From: JBBRCE01 sp038205115
Lineage (GTDB): Bacteria; Planctomycetota; Planctomycetia; Pirellulales; JBBRCE01
Assembly: GCA_038205115.1 (NCBI GenBank)
Contig: JBBRCE010000087.1
Span: 1-13,136 of the forward strand
Length of the DNA stretch: 13,136 bases
Direction: 5' to 3'
Shown here in pieces: positions 1-6,614 of the stretch. A model generated the notes under the pieces. The model saw nothing but the letters and a program-made list of their open reading frames with translations. It had not been told where the DNA came from and searched no databases. Made by a program: the position numbers and the translations under genes. Every line of letters starts with the position of its first letter. Position 1 is the first letter of the stretch.

Positions 1-156
1 CTCGCCCAACTTGCCATTCGCCTCCATCGCGCCGCGTTTCAGCTCCACACAATTCGACCCACATCAAAAAACTCGCTCGCGTCCGCCATCAACGCCTGCC
101 ACGTTGCCGCCTAAATAGGCTTACTTCGACGGGCTGCTAGCGAAGATCGACATCCC
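1..156. other. Edge segment with no intact reading frame into the FGE-like gene
   Basis: No complete gene can be supported here. The FGE-like gene that follows should have about half of its domain upstream, yet all three plus-strand frames are closed just before it: TAA at 112-114 in the gene's own frame, TAG at 116-118 in the second, and TAG at 138-140 in the third. Between the TAA and the GTG at 157 the gene's frame reads peptide ending ASEDRHPV, which fits the HPV motif that precedes the W-(F/Y)-(D/E)-A helix in this family. The second frame reads FDGLLAKIDIP across the same bases, which also fits. This suggests an indel near 145-158 plus further damage or sequence error upstream. No promoter or ribosome site was seen. 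Confidence 0.45.
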
Positions 157-762
157 GTGACCGGCATTTGCTGGTTCGAAGCGGCCGCTTATTCGCGATG
201 GGCCGGCAAGCGACTGCCGACGGATGCCGAATGGTTGAAAGCCGCCAGTTGGCCCGTGACGCTCTCGAAAGCGAGCCGCCAGCAGCGCAAATTCCCGTGG
301 GGCGAAAGCGCCGATCGCACCCGCGCTAATGTGTGGGGATCTGGCCCGGAGCGAACCGTGGGTGTGGATCAATATGCCGGCGGAGTGAGTGTGGGCGGCT
401 TGCACCAGATGATTGGCAATGTGTGGGAGTGGACGGCCAGCGAGTTCCGCATGCCGGCCAGCGGTCCGCTGGATAGCGGATGTTCGACGCTGATGTCGTT
501 GCGTGGCGGCGCGTTTGATACGTACTTCGAGAATCAGGCGAGTTGCGATTTTGTCTCGGGCGACCATCCACTCACGCGCCGCGGTAATATCGGTTTTCGA
601 TGCGCCGTAGGCGCCTGGGACTTGCGACTCCAACCCTCGCCGTCCAATCCGCCGCCCGCGCAGGCTATCGACCTGCCGGCGAACGTACTGCGTAAGACTT
701 CGCCGCTGCCGAATGGGGCGGCGCCAAGCGGTTCTGAAATCTTGCAGGAGTGCCGTTCGTGA
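157..762 (+). CDS. FGE/SUMF1-like domain protein, 5' half missing or frameshifted, catalytic cysteines absent
   Basis: This is the C-terminal part of a formylglycine-generating-enzyme (FGE, SUMF1) fold. Visible signatures, in residues from the GTG at 157, are WFEAAAYSRWAGKRLPTDAEW (6-26), FPWG (46-49), GNVWEWT (87-93), LRGGAF (115-120) and NIGFRCA (144-150). Conserved sequence starts at the very first residues and continues upstream of 157, so this GTG is not a natural protein start; it has no Shine-Dalgarno and marks only where the frame is usable. True FGEs carry an active-site cysteine pair shortly after the RGG-S motif. Here the equivalent places are Thr122 and Gln127, and the only nearby cysteine is Cys130, so oxidase activity is unlikely. 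Such domains often serve as binding or sensor modules in planctomycetes. The last 50 residues are a proline-rich tail. The TGA overlaps the GTG of the GTPase gene, so the two were co-translated. It may be a pseudogene or a sequencing frameshift. Confidence 0.75.
   Translation: MTGICWFEAAAYSRWAGKRLPTDAEWLKAASWPVTLSKASRQQRKFPWGESADRTRANVWGSGPERTVGVDQYAGGVSVGGLHQMIGNVWEWTASEFRMPASGPLDSGCSTLMSLRGGAFDTYFENQASCDFVSGDHPLTRRGNIGFRCAVGAWDLRLQPSPSNPPPAQAIDLPANVLRKTSPLPNGAAPSGSEILQECRS
746..750 (+). promoter_or_regulatory. Ribosome binding site that fixes the GTPase start
   Basis: AGGAG lies 8 bases before the GTG at 759 and directly overlaps an alternative GTG at 750. It therefore favours 759 as the start, placing the start and the upstream stop in a GTGA overlap. 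Confidence 0.7.
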
Positions 763-1664
763 CCGAACTCGTCTATTTGCCGCTCGATTCGCTGCGTCTG
801 GCGCATTACGCCTCGCAATCGCCCTGCGCAATTTGCAGCGGCAGCAATTGCCTGGACGCCGAACGCTGCCGGCATTGTCATGCGCCCATGGCGTTGGGCC
901 GACATCCCAAAGGTAAGAAGAACGGTCAGGCGATGATTGCCGTGCTCGGCCCCAGTGGCGTGGGAAAGACGCTCTACCTCGGCATGTTGTTCGACATGTT
1001 GGCGCGTTCGCCGGACAGAATGCAGGCGCTGGCGCGCGGTGCGTTTTCGCTCTCGCTGCAACAGACCGTGGCTGCGTCGCTGGCGCGCTGCGAATGCCCG
1101 CCGCCGACGGTGATGGACCCGGCGCTGTGGAACTGGGTCCATTGCCAGATCCGCGTGCAACATCAGCGCTGGCCGCTGGATCTGGTCGTGCCGGATTTTT
1201 CCGGCGATGCGCTGATGCACGAAGTTCATCACCCGTACAGTTTCATTGGCATTCGCGCGTATCTGGCGAAGTGCGTAGGGTTGATGATTCTGATCGACGC
1301 GGCGCAACTGGATCAGCAGGCCAGCGAACAAGATTATCTGACCACCAAAATGCTGAGCTACATCGCCGAACTTTCCGCTGGCGGACCGCCAGCGCGCCGG
1401 CAATTTCCCGTTGCAGTGGTGTTTACCAAAAGCGATCAATGCGCGCCGTGCGTGACTGATCCCAGTGGGTTTGCCGCACGGCACGCACCGGGAGCGATGC
1501 GCTACCTGCAGCAATGCAGTTCCAGCCACCGCTGCTTTGCGACCAGTGTTTCCAGCACTTGGGTACGCCGCGCACCGCACATCTCCACGCCGCTGCGAAT
1601 CGAGCCGCGGGGGATCTTGGAGCCATTTCAATGGCTTACCAGTTGTCTAAAGTCGAAGGCCTAA
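759..1664 (+). CDS. Zinc-ribbon P-loop GTPase (TRAFAC / double-GTPase-like)
   Basis: A 301-residue predicted cytoplasmic GTPase. Residues 23-40 form a four-cysteine zinc ribbon (Cys23-x2-Cys26, Cys37-x2-Cys40). Then come a Walker A GPSGVGKT (64-71) after a hydrophobic strand, a hydrophobic strand ending in VPDFSGD (144-150) as Walker B/G3-like, a strand LMILIDA (175-181), and VVFTKSD (220-226) as the G4 base-recognition motif. TSVSS (262-266) could be G5. The TKSD motif favours GTP over ATP. There is no signal peptide or membrane segment. It resembles bacterial GTPases in the Pfam DO-GTPase group, which have been linked to conflict systems; that assignment is from memory and is an inference. 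The start is GTG 759, using AGGAG at 746-750; GTG 750 is the alternative. The start overlaps the stop of the FGE-like gene, so the two proteins are probably made together. Its own stop overlaps that of the convergent gene at 1661. Binding partner and trigger are unknown. Confidence 0.8.
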   Translation: MTELVYLPLDSLRLAHYASQSPCAICSGSNCLDAERCRHCHAPMALGRHPKGKKNGQAMIAVLGPSGVGKTLYLGMLFDMLARSPDRMQALARGAFSLSLQQTVAASLARCECPPPTVMDPALWNWVHCQIRVQHQRWPLDLVVPDFSGDALMHEVHHPYSFIGIRAYLAKCVGLMILIDAAQLDQQASEQDYLTTKMLSYIAELSAGGPPARRQFPVAVVFTKSDQCAPCVTDPSGFAARHAPGAMRYLQQCSSSHRCFATSVSSTWVRRAPHISTPLRIEPRGILEPFQWLTSCLKSKA

Positions 1665-2128
1665 GGGCGTTCGTTTTGTTCGCCCAGGTTCAACTGCACC
1701 TCTTCCGCCACGATGCGATGCGAGCCAATCAATTCGCCGCTGCAGATGACTTCAATTGCAAACACGCCCGGCTCAGTGATTGGCAGTCGCGGCAGCGGCG
1801 CGACAATTTCGACGGTCTTGAGCCGGTCGTCGCTTTCGACCTGGATGTTGGTGCCGAAGATGGTCTGATTCTTGGTGAGACTGACAAACTGCAGCGTCAA
1901 TTCAATGTGGCCCGTAAAATCGGTTAAGCTCAAATAGGCCGATGGCGAACCGCCATCCAAGCCGCCGACAATGACCGTCCGTTGTTCGCCGTCCGGTGCG
2001 TTGACTTCGAAGTGCGACTTACGGCCGAACAGCACGCGATTGAACGTGCCGGCGATGATCTTCTTGCCAGTCATTTTGTCTTCGTAAACACGGTCGGCCA
2101 CAACAAGCGCTTGCAAGACCGGTTTCAC
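1661..2128 (-). CDS. Conserved hypothetical protein, possibly DUF6941-type
   Basis: A soluble protein of 155 residues with no signal peptide or membrane helix. It reads KPVLQALVVADRVYEDK near the N-terminus, then KKIIAGTFNRVLFG, then alternating beta-strand-like segments with a central GGLDGGSPSAYLSL and a C-terminal FAIEVICSGELIGSHRI. This suggests a compact beta-sandwich. The opening motif and length recall a family of unknown function common in planctomycetes (DUF6941 as I recall it), but no activity can be given. The start chosen is GTG at 2126-2128, because GAGGG at 2138-2142 sits 9 bases away. A GTG two codons earlier (2132-2134) would leave only 3 bases to that site. The gene converges on the GTPase gene and shares bases 1661-1664 with it: TAG on this strand, TAA on the other. 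It lies 94 bases downstream of the M50-like gene on the same strand, so it could be read through from that operon or have its own promoter. Confidence 0.7.
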   Translation of the reverse strand: MKPVLQALVVADRVYEDKMTGKKIIAGTFNRVLFGRKSHFEVNAPDGEQRTVIVGGLDGGSPSAYLSLTDFTGHIELTLQFVSLTKNQTIFGTNIQVESDDRLKTVEIVAPLPRLPITEPGVFAIEVICSGELIGSHRIVAEEVQLNLGEQNERP

Positions 2129-2137
2129 AATCACTAA

Positions 2138-2142
2138 CCCTC
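2138..2142 (-). promoter_or_regulatory. Ribosome binding site deciding the start of the 1661-2128 gene
   Basis: On the minus strand this reads GAGGG, 9 bases before the GTG at 2128 and only 3 before the GTG at 2134. The spacing favours the inner start. Confidence 0.5.
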
Positions 2143-2222
2143 GGAATCGACGACGATCTGGGAACTGTCGTTATGATCTTAGCACGAAGGGCTAATCCCC
2201 AGTAAGGAGCTGTCGAGCAAGT

Positions 2223-2801
2223 TTATCGGCCGCCGATTGCGAAGCCCAAGCTCAACAGTAGCAATGCGGTTAGGATTGCCAGGTAGGCGACCGACGCCGC
2301 CACCGGTTGGCCGGCCGATCCGAAGCCGAAATTCGCGGCCTGCCGATGCCAGAGTCGCAAACCCAGCGGAATCGCCAGCAGTCCGAACAGCCAGAGTTGC
2401 CAGAATGGCGAACCATTACGGATCAAATCGCCGCAGTCGCCTGCGCCGGATATCGACCCGACCAGCAAATAGGTGCCATTGGCAATCAAGCAGAATCCGG
2501 CGAAGAATCGCGCGACAAATGAACCGCGTAATCCCGTGGCTGCGGCGAGCGCCCAAAACGCCAGCGGAAAAAGCACGCCCAGCACCGGGCCCGACCAAAC
2601 GACTGCCAGCGGATGCGGATTGACACCAAGATCGGTTCGCGAAATGGTCAACGGGTTAAGAACCACTTGGCGAATCGTTCCGCCGGTCGCTAGCGCTCCT
2701 AGGCAATGGCCGCACTCGTGAATATCTTGCATGCCAAGCCAGCAGACGACTGCCGTGGCGGCAATTAACGCGGATTGTATCACGCGCGGCGGCAGGTTCA
2801 T
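2223..2801 (-). CDS. Small M50-like membrane zinc peptidase
   Basis: A 192-residue polytopic membrane protein. Residues 10-24 start the first membrane helix, which runs into DIHECGHCLG. The HECGH (28-32) is an HExxH zinc motif placed at a membrane helix, as in site-2 (M50) peptidases. Further hydrophobic segments lie at about 65-90, 96-118, 133-149 and 170-190. The classical M50 NPDG motif is absent; GAGDCGDL (119-126) may supply the third ligand through an aspartate, which is an inference. The start is ATG 2799-2801, which overlaps the TGA of miaA (ATGA). The open frame extends upstream to 2897, but those residues lie antisense-like within the end of miaA, are Cys/Arg-rich and resemble no domain. 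Likely role: intramembrane cleavage of an unknown membrane substrate, or a structural relative without activity. It is the last gene of the three-gene unit, and its expression probably depends on translation of miaA. Confidence 0.75.
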   Translation of the reverse strand: MNLPPRVIQSALIAATAVVCWLGMQDIHECGHCLGALATGGTIRQVVLNPLTISRTDLGVNPHPLAVVWSGPVLGVLFPLAFWALAAATGLRGSFVARFFAGFCLIANGTYLLVGSISGAGDCGDLIRNGSPFWQLWLFGLLAIPLGLRLWHRQAANFGFGSAGQPVAASVAYLAILTALLLLSLGFAIGGR

Positions 2802-3736
2802 TTTGCAGCCTGTCCGATAATTTGTGCAGCCACGTCCGACGGATCGAAAGCTTCGGACATGGCAACAAAGCGGCATTCGCTCAGACTGCGGAACCAAGTC
2901 GCCTGGCGCTTGGCAAATTGCCGCGTCCGCTGTTGCACCAGCGCAATGGTGGCTGGCAAATTACGTTGGCCATGCAAATGTTCGATCACTTCGCGATATC
3001 CGACCGCCTGCCCCGCGGTGCGGCCAAGCGTCGCACCGGCCGCCAACAGTCGCTGCGTTTCGGCGACCAGCCCTGCGGCAAACATCATTTCGACCCGCCG
3101 ATTAATGCGGTCGTATAATAGCGGCCGAGGCCACTTCAGTACAAACACGCGGCATTGTTCGGCCGCACGGCCCGTCTGATGCTGCTGTTGAAATTCGCTG
3201 ATTGCTTGCCCTGTGGTGTGATGCACTTCCAAGGCGCGAATCAGCCGTCGCTGGTCATTGGGATGCAGTCGGGCAGCGGCGGCGTGGTCGACCTCTGCCA
3301 GCTTGCGATGCAGTTCCGCCGAACCCTGCAGTTGGGCGATCTCCTCCAATTGCTTTCGCAACGGCCAGTCCGCGGCCGGTCCGGAAAATAGCCCGCGCAG
3401 CAGCGATTTCAGATACAGCGGCGTACCGCCCACAAACAGCGGCACGCGACCGGGGGCTCGAATTTTGGCCACGCAGCCAGCAGCGGCAGTCAGATACTGA
3501 GCAACGCTGAATTCTTCGTGCGGCTCGACGATATCGAGCAAATGGTGCGTAATCTCCTGCCGCTCAGACAGTGTTGGCTTGGCGGTGCCGATGTCCAGAC
3601 CGCGATAGACGGCCATGGAATCGAGCGAGATCACATCGGCATTTAAACGTCGCGCGAGTTCGACGCCCACCGCCGATTTGCCGCTGGCCGTGGCGCCCGA
3701 TAGAAACCAGCAATCGTCCGGCAAGTGGTCACTCAT
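2798..3736 (-). CDS. miaA: tRNA dimethylallyltransferase
   Basis: MiaA transfers the dimethylallyl group from DMAPP to N6 of adenosine 37 in tRNAs that read codons starting with U, the first step toward ms2i6A. At 312 residues it has the usual length. Motifs seen are the P-loop GATASGKS (14-21), the DMAPP/tRNA-binding DSMAVYRGLDIGTAKP (39-54), the HHLLDIVEP stretch (64-72), VGGTPLYLK (102-110), and HPNDQRRLIRALE (158-170), the last being a hallmark of the family. The C-terminus carries the conserved block with TRQFAKRQATWFR near 280. The start is ATG 3734-3736, which overlaps the TGA of the BRCT-MerR-TPR gene. Only a weak GAAG lies upstream, which fits translational coupling. The next gene begins inside its own stop (ATGA at 2798-2801). 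It therefore sits in the middle of a tightly packed three-gene operon. Confidence 0.96.
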   Translation of the reverse strand: MSDHLPDDCWFLSGATASGKSAVGVELARRLNADVISLDSMAVYRGLDIGTAKPTLSERQEITHHLLDIVEPHEEFSVAQYLTAAAGCVAKIRAPGRVPLFVGGTPLYLKSLLRGLFSGPAADWPLRKQLEEIAQLQGSAELHRKLAEVDHAAAARLHPNDQRRLIRALEVHHTTGQAISEFQQQHQTGRAAEQCRVFVLKWPRPLLYDRINRRVEMMFAAGLVAETQRLLAAGATLGRTAGQAVGYREVIEHLHGQRNLPATIALVQQRTRQFAKRQATWFRSLSECRFVAMSEAFDPSDVAAQIIGQAAK

Positions 3737-5070
3737 GGCGAAGCTTCGTCGCGCGCGGCCAATCGCTGGCGGGCAACTTCCGCCCAGGGGCTTTCTGGTG
3801 CGAGATCGAGAAACGCTCGCCAGTGAGCGCCGGCCTCATCGCCGCGGCCCGTTTCGTCCAGCAGGCGGGCTAAGTGATAATGGGCGTCAGGATATTCGCC
3901 GTGCGAAGCCAGTGCCCCTTCGAAGGCGGCAATCGCCCAGGCGGTTTGTCCTTCTTCGGCCAGCACGCAGCCGAGATTGGCGCGGGCTTCGACGAATTCT
4001 TCGTCCAACTCGATGGCCATGAAATAGCGCTCGCGGGCCGCCGCTGCATCGCCACGGCGATACAGCAATTCGGCCAGCCGAAAACAGGCGTCGGCGTTTG
4101 CGCCCCAGGACGTCAAAAGCGTGCGATAGACTTCGATGGCGTCGTCCAACTGGCCGCGATCGTCAAAGTCGGTGGCGATTTCCAGCAACTGCTCGCGCGA
4201 CGGCAACGACCCGGCATCCGCTGCCGCGCCCATGCGAATCGTCGGCGGGTGCCAGGCCGCAAGCTCATCGGCTGAATCGTCATTGGGGGAATTGTTTGCA
4301 ACGTCGTTTTCGTGGATATCCGCGGCATCGGTTGTCGTAGCAGAATCCCGCGGTCGCGTATCGAAATCCAGCAGTCGCTGACCACCGGTAGTGAGCAAGC
4401 CTTCGCCTTGGCGGAGCAGCAGTTGCTTGCCTTGTACGATGACTGACAGTTGCGTTAGCGGTCGGGCGATCTCGGGCAGCATTCGCTTGAGATCCGCCAG
4501 TTGTCGTTCGATGGCTTGCGGCGAAACTCCGGCGGCCAGCAGCTCGGCCAGTCGCCGCGCCGTGGCCACTTCCTGAAAATCGAAGTAAGGAAGGCGCTGC
4601 ACCTCGCGCGAGGGCACAATCAACCCGCGGCGATGCCAGCGGCGAATCACCTCGACCTTAACGCCCAACAGGTCGGCCAGCATGGCTGGCGTGTAAAGGC
4701 GATGCACGTGGTGCGAATCGTCGACGAGGCCCAACCGCTGCCAAAGCTGAGTTTCGGTCAGCACTTGCACGTCGCCCCGGTCGGCCGCGGCTCGCAATTC
4801 GTCGTTCCAAAGTGGGTCGCTGGCGTTGCCCGCCCACGGAAAGAAGTCGTCGGCAACCACCACAATCCGCAAGTCTGCCGCAAAACGTTCGAGCGGCAAG
4901 CCGCCATGTTCGCGAACCAACTGCTGGGCCTCGCGGCGCGGCATGCCTGCCAACTTGCCGACAAACATCACGCCCTGGCCCTGCAATCCAGAAGCAGCCT
5001 GTTCTTCATCTGGCAGCAAATCCGCTTCGGCCGCCGCGATTGTCGCTTCGTCCAGTTCGTCGTCGTCCAT
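3733..5070 (-). CDS. BRCT-MerR-TPR fusion protein, putative transcription regulator
   Basis: A 445-residue cytoplasmic protein with three parts. An acidic N-terminus (1-29) leads into a BRCT-like domain (about 30-114): GVMFVGKLAGMPRREAQQLV, then HGG, then RIVVVADD, and ETQLWQRLGL at the end. Residues 124-195 are a MerR-type winged helix: LYTPAMLADLLGVKVEVIRRW, RRGLI, YFDFQEV and a following helix bundle. After a linker of about 200-290 rich in Asp, Asn and Thr, residues 293-440 form four TPR-like repeats, for example AIEVYRTLL, ACFRLAELLYRRGD, ARANLGCVLAEEGQ and AHYHLARLLDETGR. The BRCT resembles that of NAD-dependent DNA ligase. The combination suggests a DNA-binding protein that assembles partners, but target and ligand are unknown. 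The start is ATG 5068-5070; no good Shine-Dalgarno precedes it. It leads the operon with miaA and the M50-like gene, and its stop overlaps the miaA start. Confidence 0.82.
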   Translation of the reverse strand: MDDDELDEATIAAAEADLLPDEEQAASGLQGQGVMFVGKLAGMPRREAQQLVREHGGLPLERFAADLRIVVVADDFFPWAGNASDPLWNDELRAAADRGDVQVLTETQLWQRLGLVDDSHHVHRLYTPAMLADLLGVKVEVIRRWHRRGLIVPSREVQRLPYFDFQEVATARRLAELLAAGVSPQAIERQLADLKRMLPEIARPLTQLSVIVQGKQLLLRQGEGLLTTGGQRLLDFDTRPRDSATTTDAADIHENDVANNSPNDDSADELAAWHPPTIRMGAAADAGSLPSREQLLEIATDFDDRGQLDDAIEVYRTLLTSWGANADACFRLAELLYRRGDAAAARERYFMAIELDEEFVEARANLGCVLAEEGQTAWAIAAFEGALASHGEYPDAHYHLARLLDETGRGDEAGAHWRAFLDLAPESPWAEVARQRLAARDEASP

Positions 5071-5135
5071 ATTTTATCGCAGCCAATCCCAAGGCGGATT
5101 TCGCCAGGCAAACGGAACGGTTAAACAGTCGCACC

Positions 5136-5164
5136 AGTTTAGTGCAGCGGGATGCTGTCGTGAA
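5136..5164 (-). promoter_or_regulatory. Weak candidate promoter for the BRCT-MerR-TPR/miaA operon
   Basis: On the minus strand TTCACG (5159-5164) and TAAACT (5136-5141) are separated by 17 bases. Each matches the sigma-70 consensus at 4 of 6 positions. The predicted leader is about 60 bases. This is a weak match by eye. Confidence 0.28.
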
Positions 5165-5206
5165 TGGCACAGGCAGGGTGCTTCGAGACAGAACCAAAAC
5201 CGCACT

Positions 5207-5236
5207 CTGGCAGCGTCGCGTGCGCGGCCCTAGAAT
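5207..5236 (+). promoter_or_regulatory. Weak candidate promoter for the HEAT/STN-parvulin pair
   Basis: CTGGCA (5207-5212) and TAGAAT (5231-5236) are 18 bases apart. The -10 box matches at 5 of 6 positions, the -35 at 4 of 6. It would give a leader of about 75 bases before the GTG at 5319. Confidence 0.33.
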
Positions 5237-5307
5237 ATGGTTAGCGACGGCGGTTGCGGTGTTCTTCAGGCGGCGAGATTGTCGCTCGCCAAGGTTCTTA
5301 TTCTCGC

Positions 5308-5311
5308 GGAG
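5308..5311 (+). promoter_or_regulatory. Ribosome binding site deciding the start of the HEAT/STN-like gene
   Basis: GGAG lies 7 bases before the GTG at 5319 and 10 before a TTG at 5322. The frame is open far upstream, so this site and the signal peptide that follows are the main reasons for the start chosen. Confidence 0.5.
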
Positions 5312-5318
5312 TTGTTGC

Positions 5319-6596
5319 GTGTTGACGACACTTGTACTGGCTGGCTTTTTGTTGGCGCAACCAGAAACGGGCAGCGATGCCGATCTGGCGACGCAGGTGC
5401 GCAAACTTTCACGGCAACTGGACGCCGGCGAACTCAGCGCGCGCGAAGAAGCGGAAGAAAAGCTGATTAAGCTTGGCCCCAGCGCTTTACCTCTGTTGCC
5501 TGCCGATTTGGAAAAAATCACCTCGGCGGAAATCAAGCAGCGGTTGGTTCGCGTGCGGCAGCAACTTGAGCGAGACCAAGCGGAATTGACCGCCCAAGCC
5601 ACATTGCTCACATTGCCGGCCGGTGACATGCCCTTGACCAAATTTTTGGCGGCGCTCGAAAAGCAAACCGGCAACAAAATTGTCGACATGCGCAGCAAGC
5701 TAGGGCAAGAAATAAAAGCCCCGACCGTCAAAGTCGATTTCCAAAAAGTTCCCTTCTGGCGCGCACTGGATCAAGTGTTGGACGAGGCCAGTATGGTCCC
5801 TTATCACTATGGCGGCGACGGCGCGCTGGCGATCATTGCTCGCACGGATGAAAACGCCTCGCGACAAAATCGCGGAGTCTATTCGGGACCGTTTCGGATT
5901 GAGCCCACGCAGATTTACGCCAAGCGCGACTTGCGCTCGCCGCTGCATTCGCTGTTGCAAATTACGCTGGAAATTGCCTGGGAGCCGCGGCTGACGCCCA
6001 TCAATATCGAACACCCGCTGGACGAAGTCGTGTGGGTGGACGATGCCGGCCACAAAAATAAGTTTAGCGATCCAACGGCCGAACCCGTGGCCGAAGTTCA
6101 GCCAGGCACCACCGCCGTGGAACTCTCGCTGCCGCTTCCGCTACCATCGCGCGCGGTCAAGAAAATCAGTAGCCTCAAAGGCAAAGTCGTGGCCTTGACT
6201 CCGGGGCCGGTGGAAGTGTTTACCTTCGATAAGCTCGCAGAATCCAAGAAACAGCAGATTTCGAAAACCGATTGCACGGTGTTCGTTGACGAGGTCAAAA
6301 AAAACAACGACGTTTGGGAAGTGCAGATGCGCGTGCGGTTCGATAAAGCCAAAGGTGCGCTGGAGTCGCATCGCGGCTGGGTGTTTGCCAACGAAGCGTA
6401 CATGTTGGACGCCAGCGGAACAAAGATCGTCAATAGTGGCATGGAGAGCACGTCACAGTCCGAAGACGAGGTCGGCGTGGCTTACGTGTTCGATCTGAAG
6501 GATGGTCCGGCCGGTCACAAATTCGTGTACAAAACGCCGGCTTCGATTCACAAGATCACGCTGGATTATGAGTTGAAAGATTTGGAATTGCCTTAA
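5319..6596 (+). CDS. Secreted HEAT/STN-like protein of unknown function
   Basis: A 425-residue exported protein. Starting at GTG 5319 gives a short N-terminal hydrophobic stretch (2-13) usable as a signal peptide, then a mature acidic region. Residues 24-85 are helical and resemble the HEAT-like repeats frequent in planctomycetes (LDAGELSAREEAEEKLIKLG, then SALPLLP). Residues 97-175 resemble the secretin/TonB short N-terminal (STN) fold: PLTKFLAALEKQTGN, then VKVDFQKVPFWRALDQVLDE, then a strand ending ALAIIAR. The remaining 250 residues are beta-rich with no recognised domain; they contain two blocks of alternating strands around 190-330 and 340-425. No enzyme motif, lipobox or C-terminal anchor was seen. 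The frame is open back to 4812, but that part runs antisense to the BRCT-MerR-TPR gene and is Arg/Pro-rich, so it is rejected. The gene is followed 18 bases later by a parvulin gene, so a periplasmic or envelope role is likely. Confidence 0.7.
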   Translation: MLTTLVLAGFLLAQPETGSDADLATQVRKLSRQLDAGELSAREEAEEKLIKLGPSALPLLPADLEKITSAEIKQRLVRVRQQLERDQAELTAQATLLTLPAGDMPLTKFLAALEKQTGNKIVDMRSKLGQEIKAPTVKVDFQKVPFWRALDQVLDEASMVPYHYGGDGALAIIARTDENASRQNRGVYSGPFRIEPTQIYAKRDLRSPLHSLLQITLEIAWEPRLTPINIEHPLDEVVWVDDAGHKNKFSDPTAEPVAEVQPGTTAVELSLPLPLPSRAVKKISSLKGKVVALTPGPVEVFTFDKLAESKKQQISKTDCTVFVDEVKKNNDVWEVQMRVRFDKAKGALESHRGWVFANEAYMLDASGTKIVNSGMESTSQSEDEVGVAYVFDLKDGPAGHKFVYKTPASIHKITLDYELKDLELP

Positions 6597-6614
6597 GCAC
6601 CTTTTGAGTGAAAC

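Noticed and set aside
534..1631. Long minus-strand open frame (365 codons) opposite the FGE-like and GTPase genes
   Set aside because: It is Arg/His/Gln-rich, matches no domain, and lies opposite two genes with clear motifs; GC-rich codon bias opens such frames.
2802..2897. 32-codon extension at the N-terminus of the M50-like protein
   Set aside because: It overlaps the end of miaA and shows no domain; ATG 2801 creates the usual ATGA junction.
4812..5318. Upstream extension of the HEAT/STN-like reading frame
   Set aside because: It runs antisense through the BRCT region of the regulator and is Arg/Pro-rich. GTG 5319 has a ribosome site and gives a signal peptide at once.
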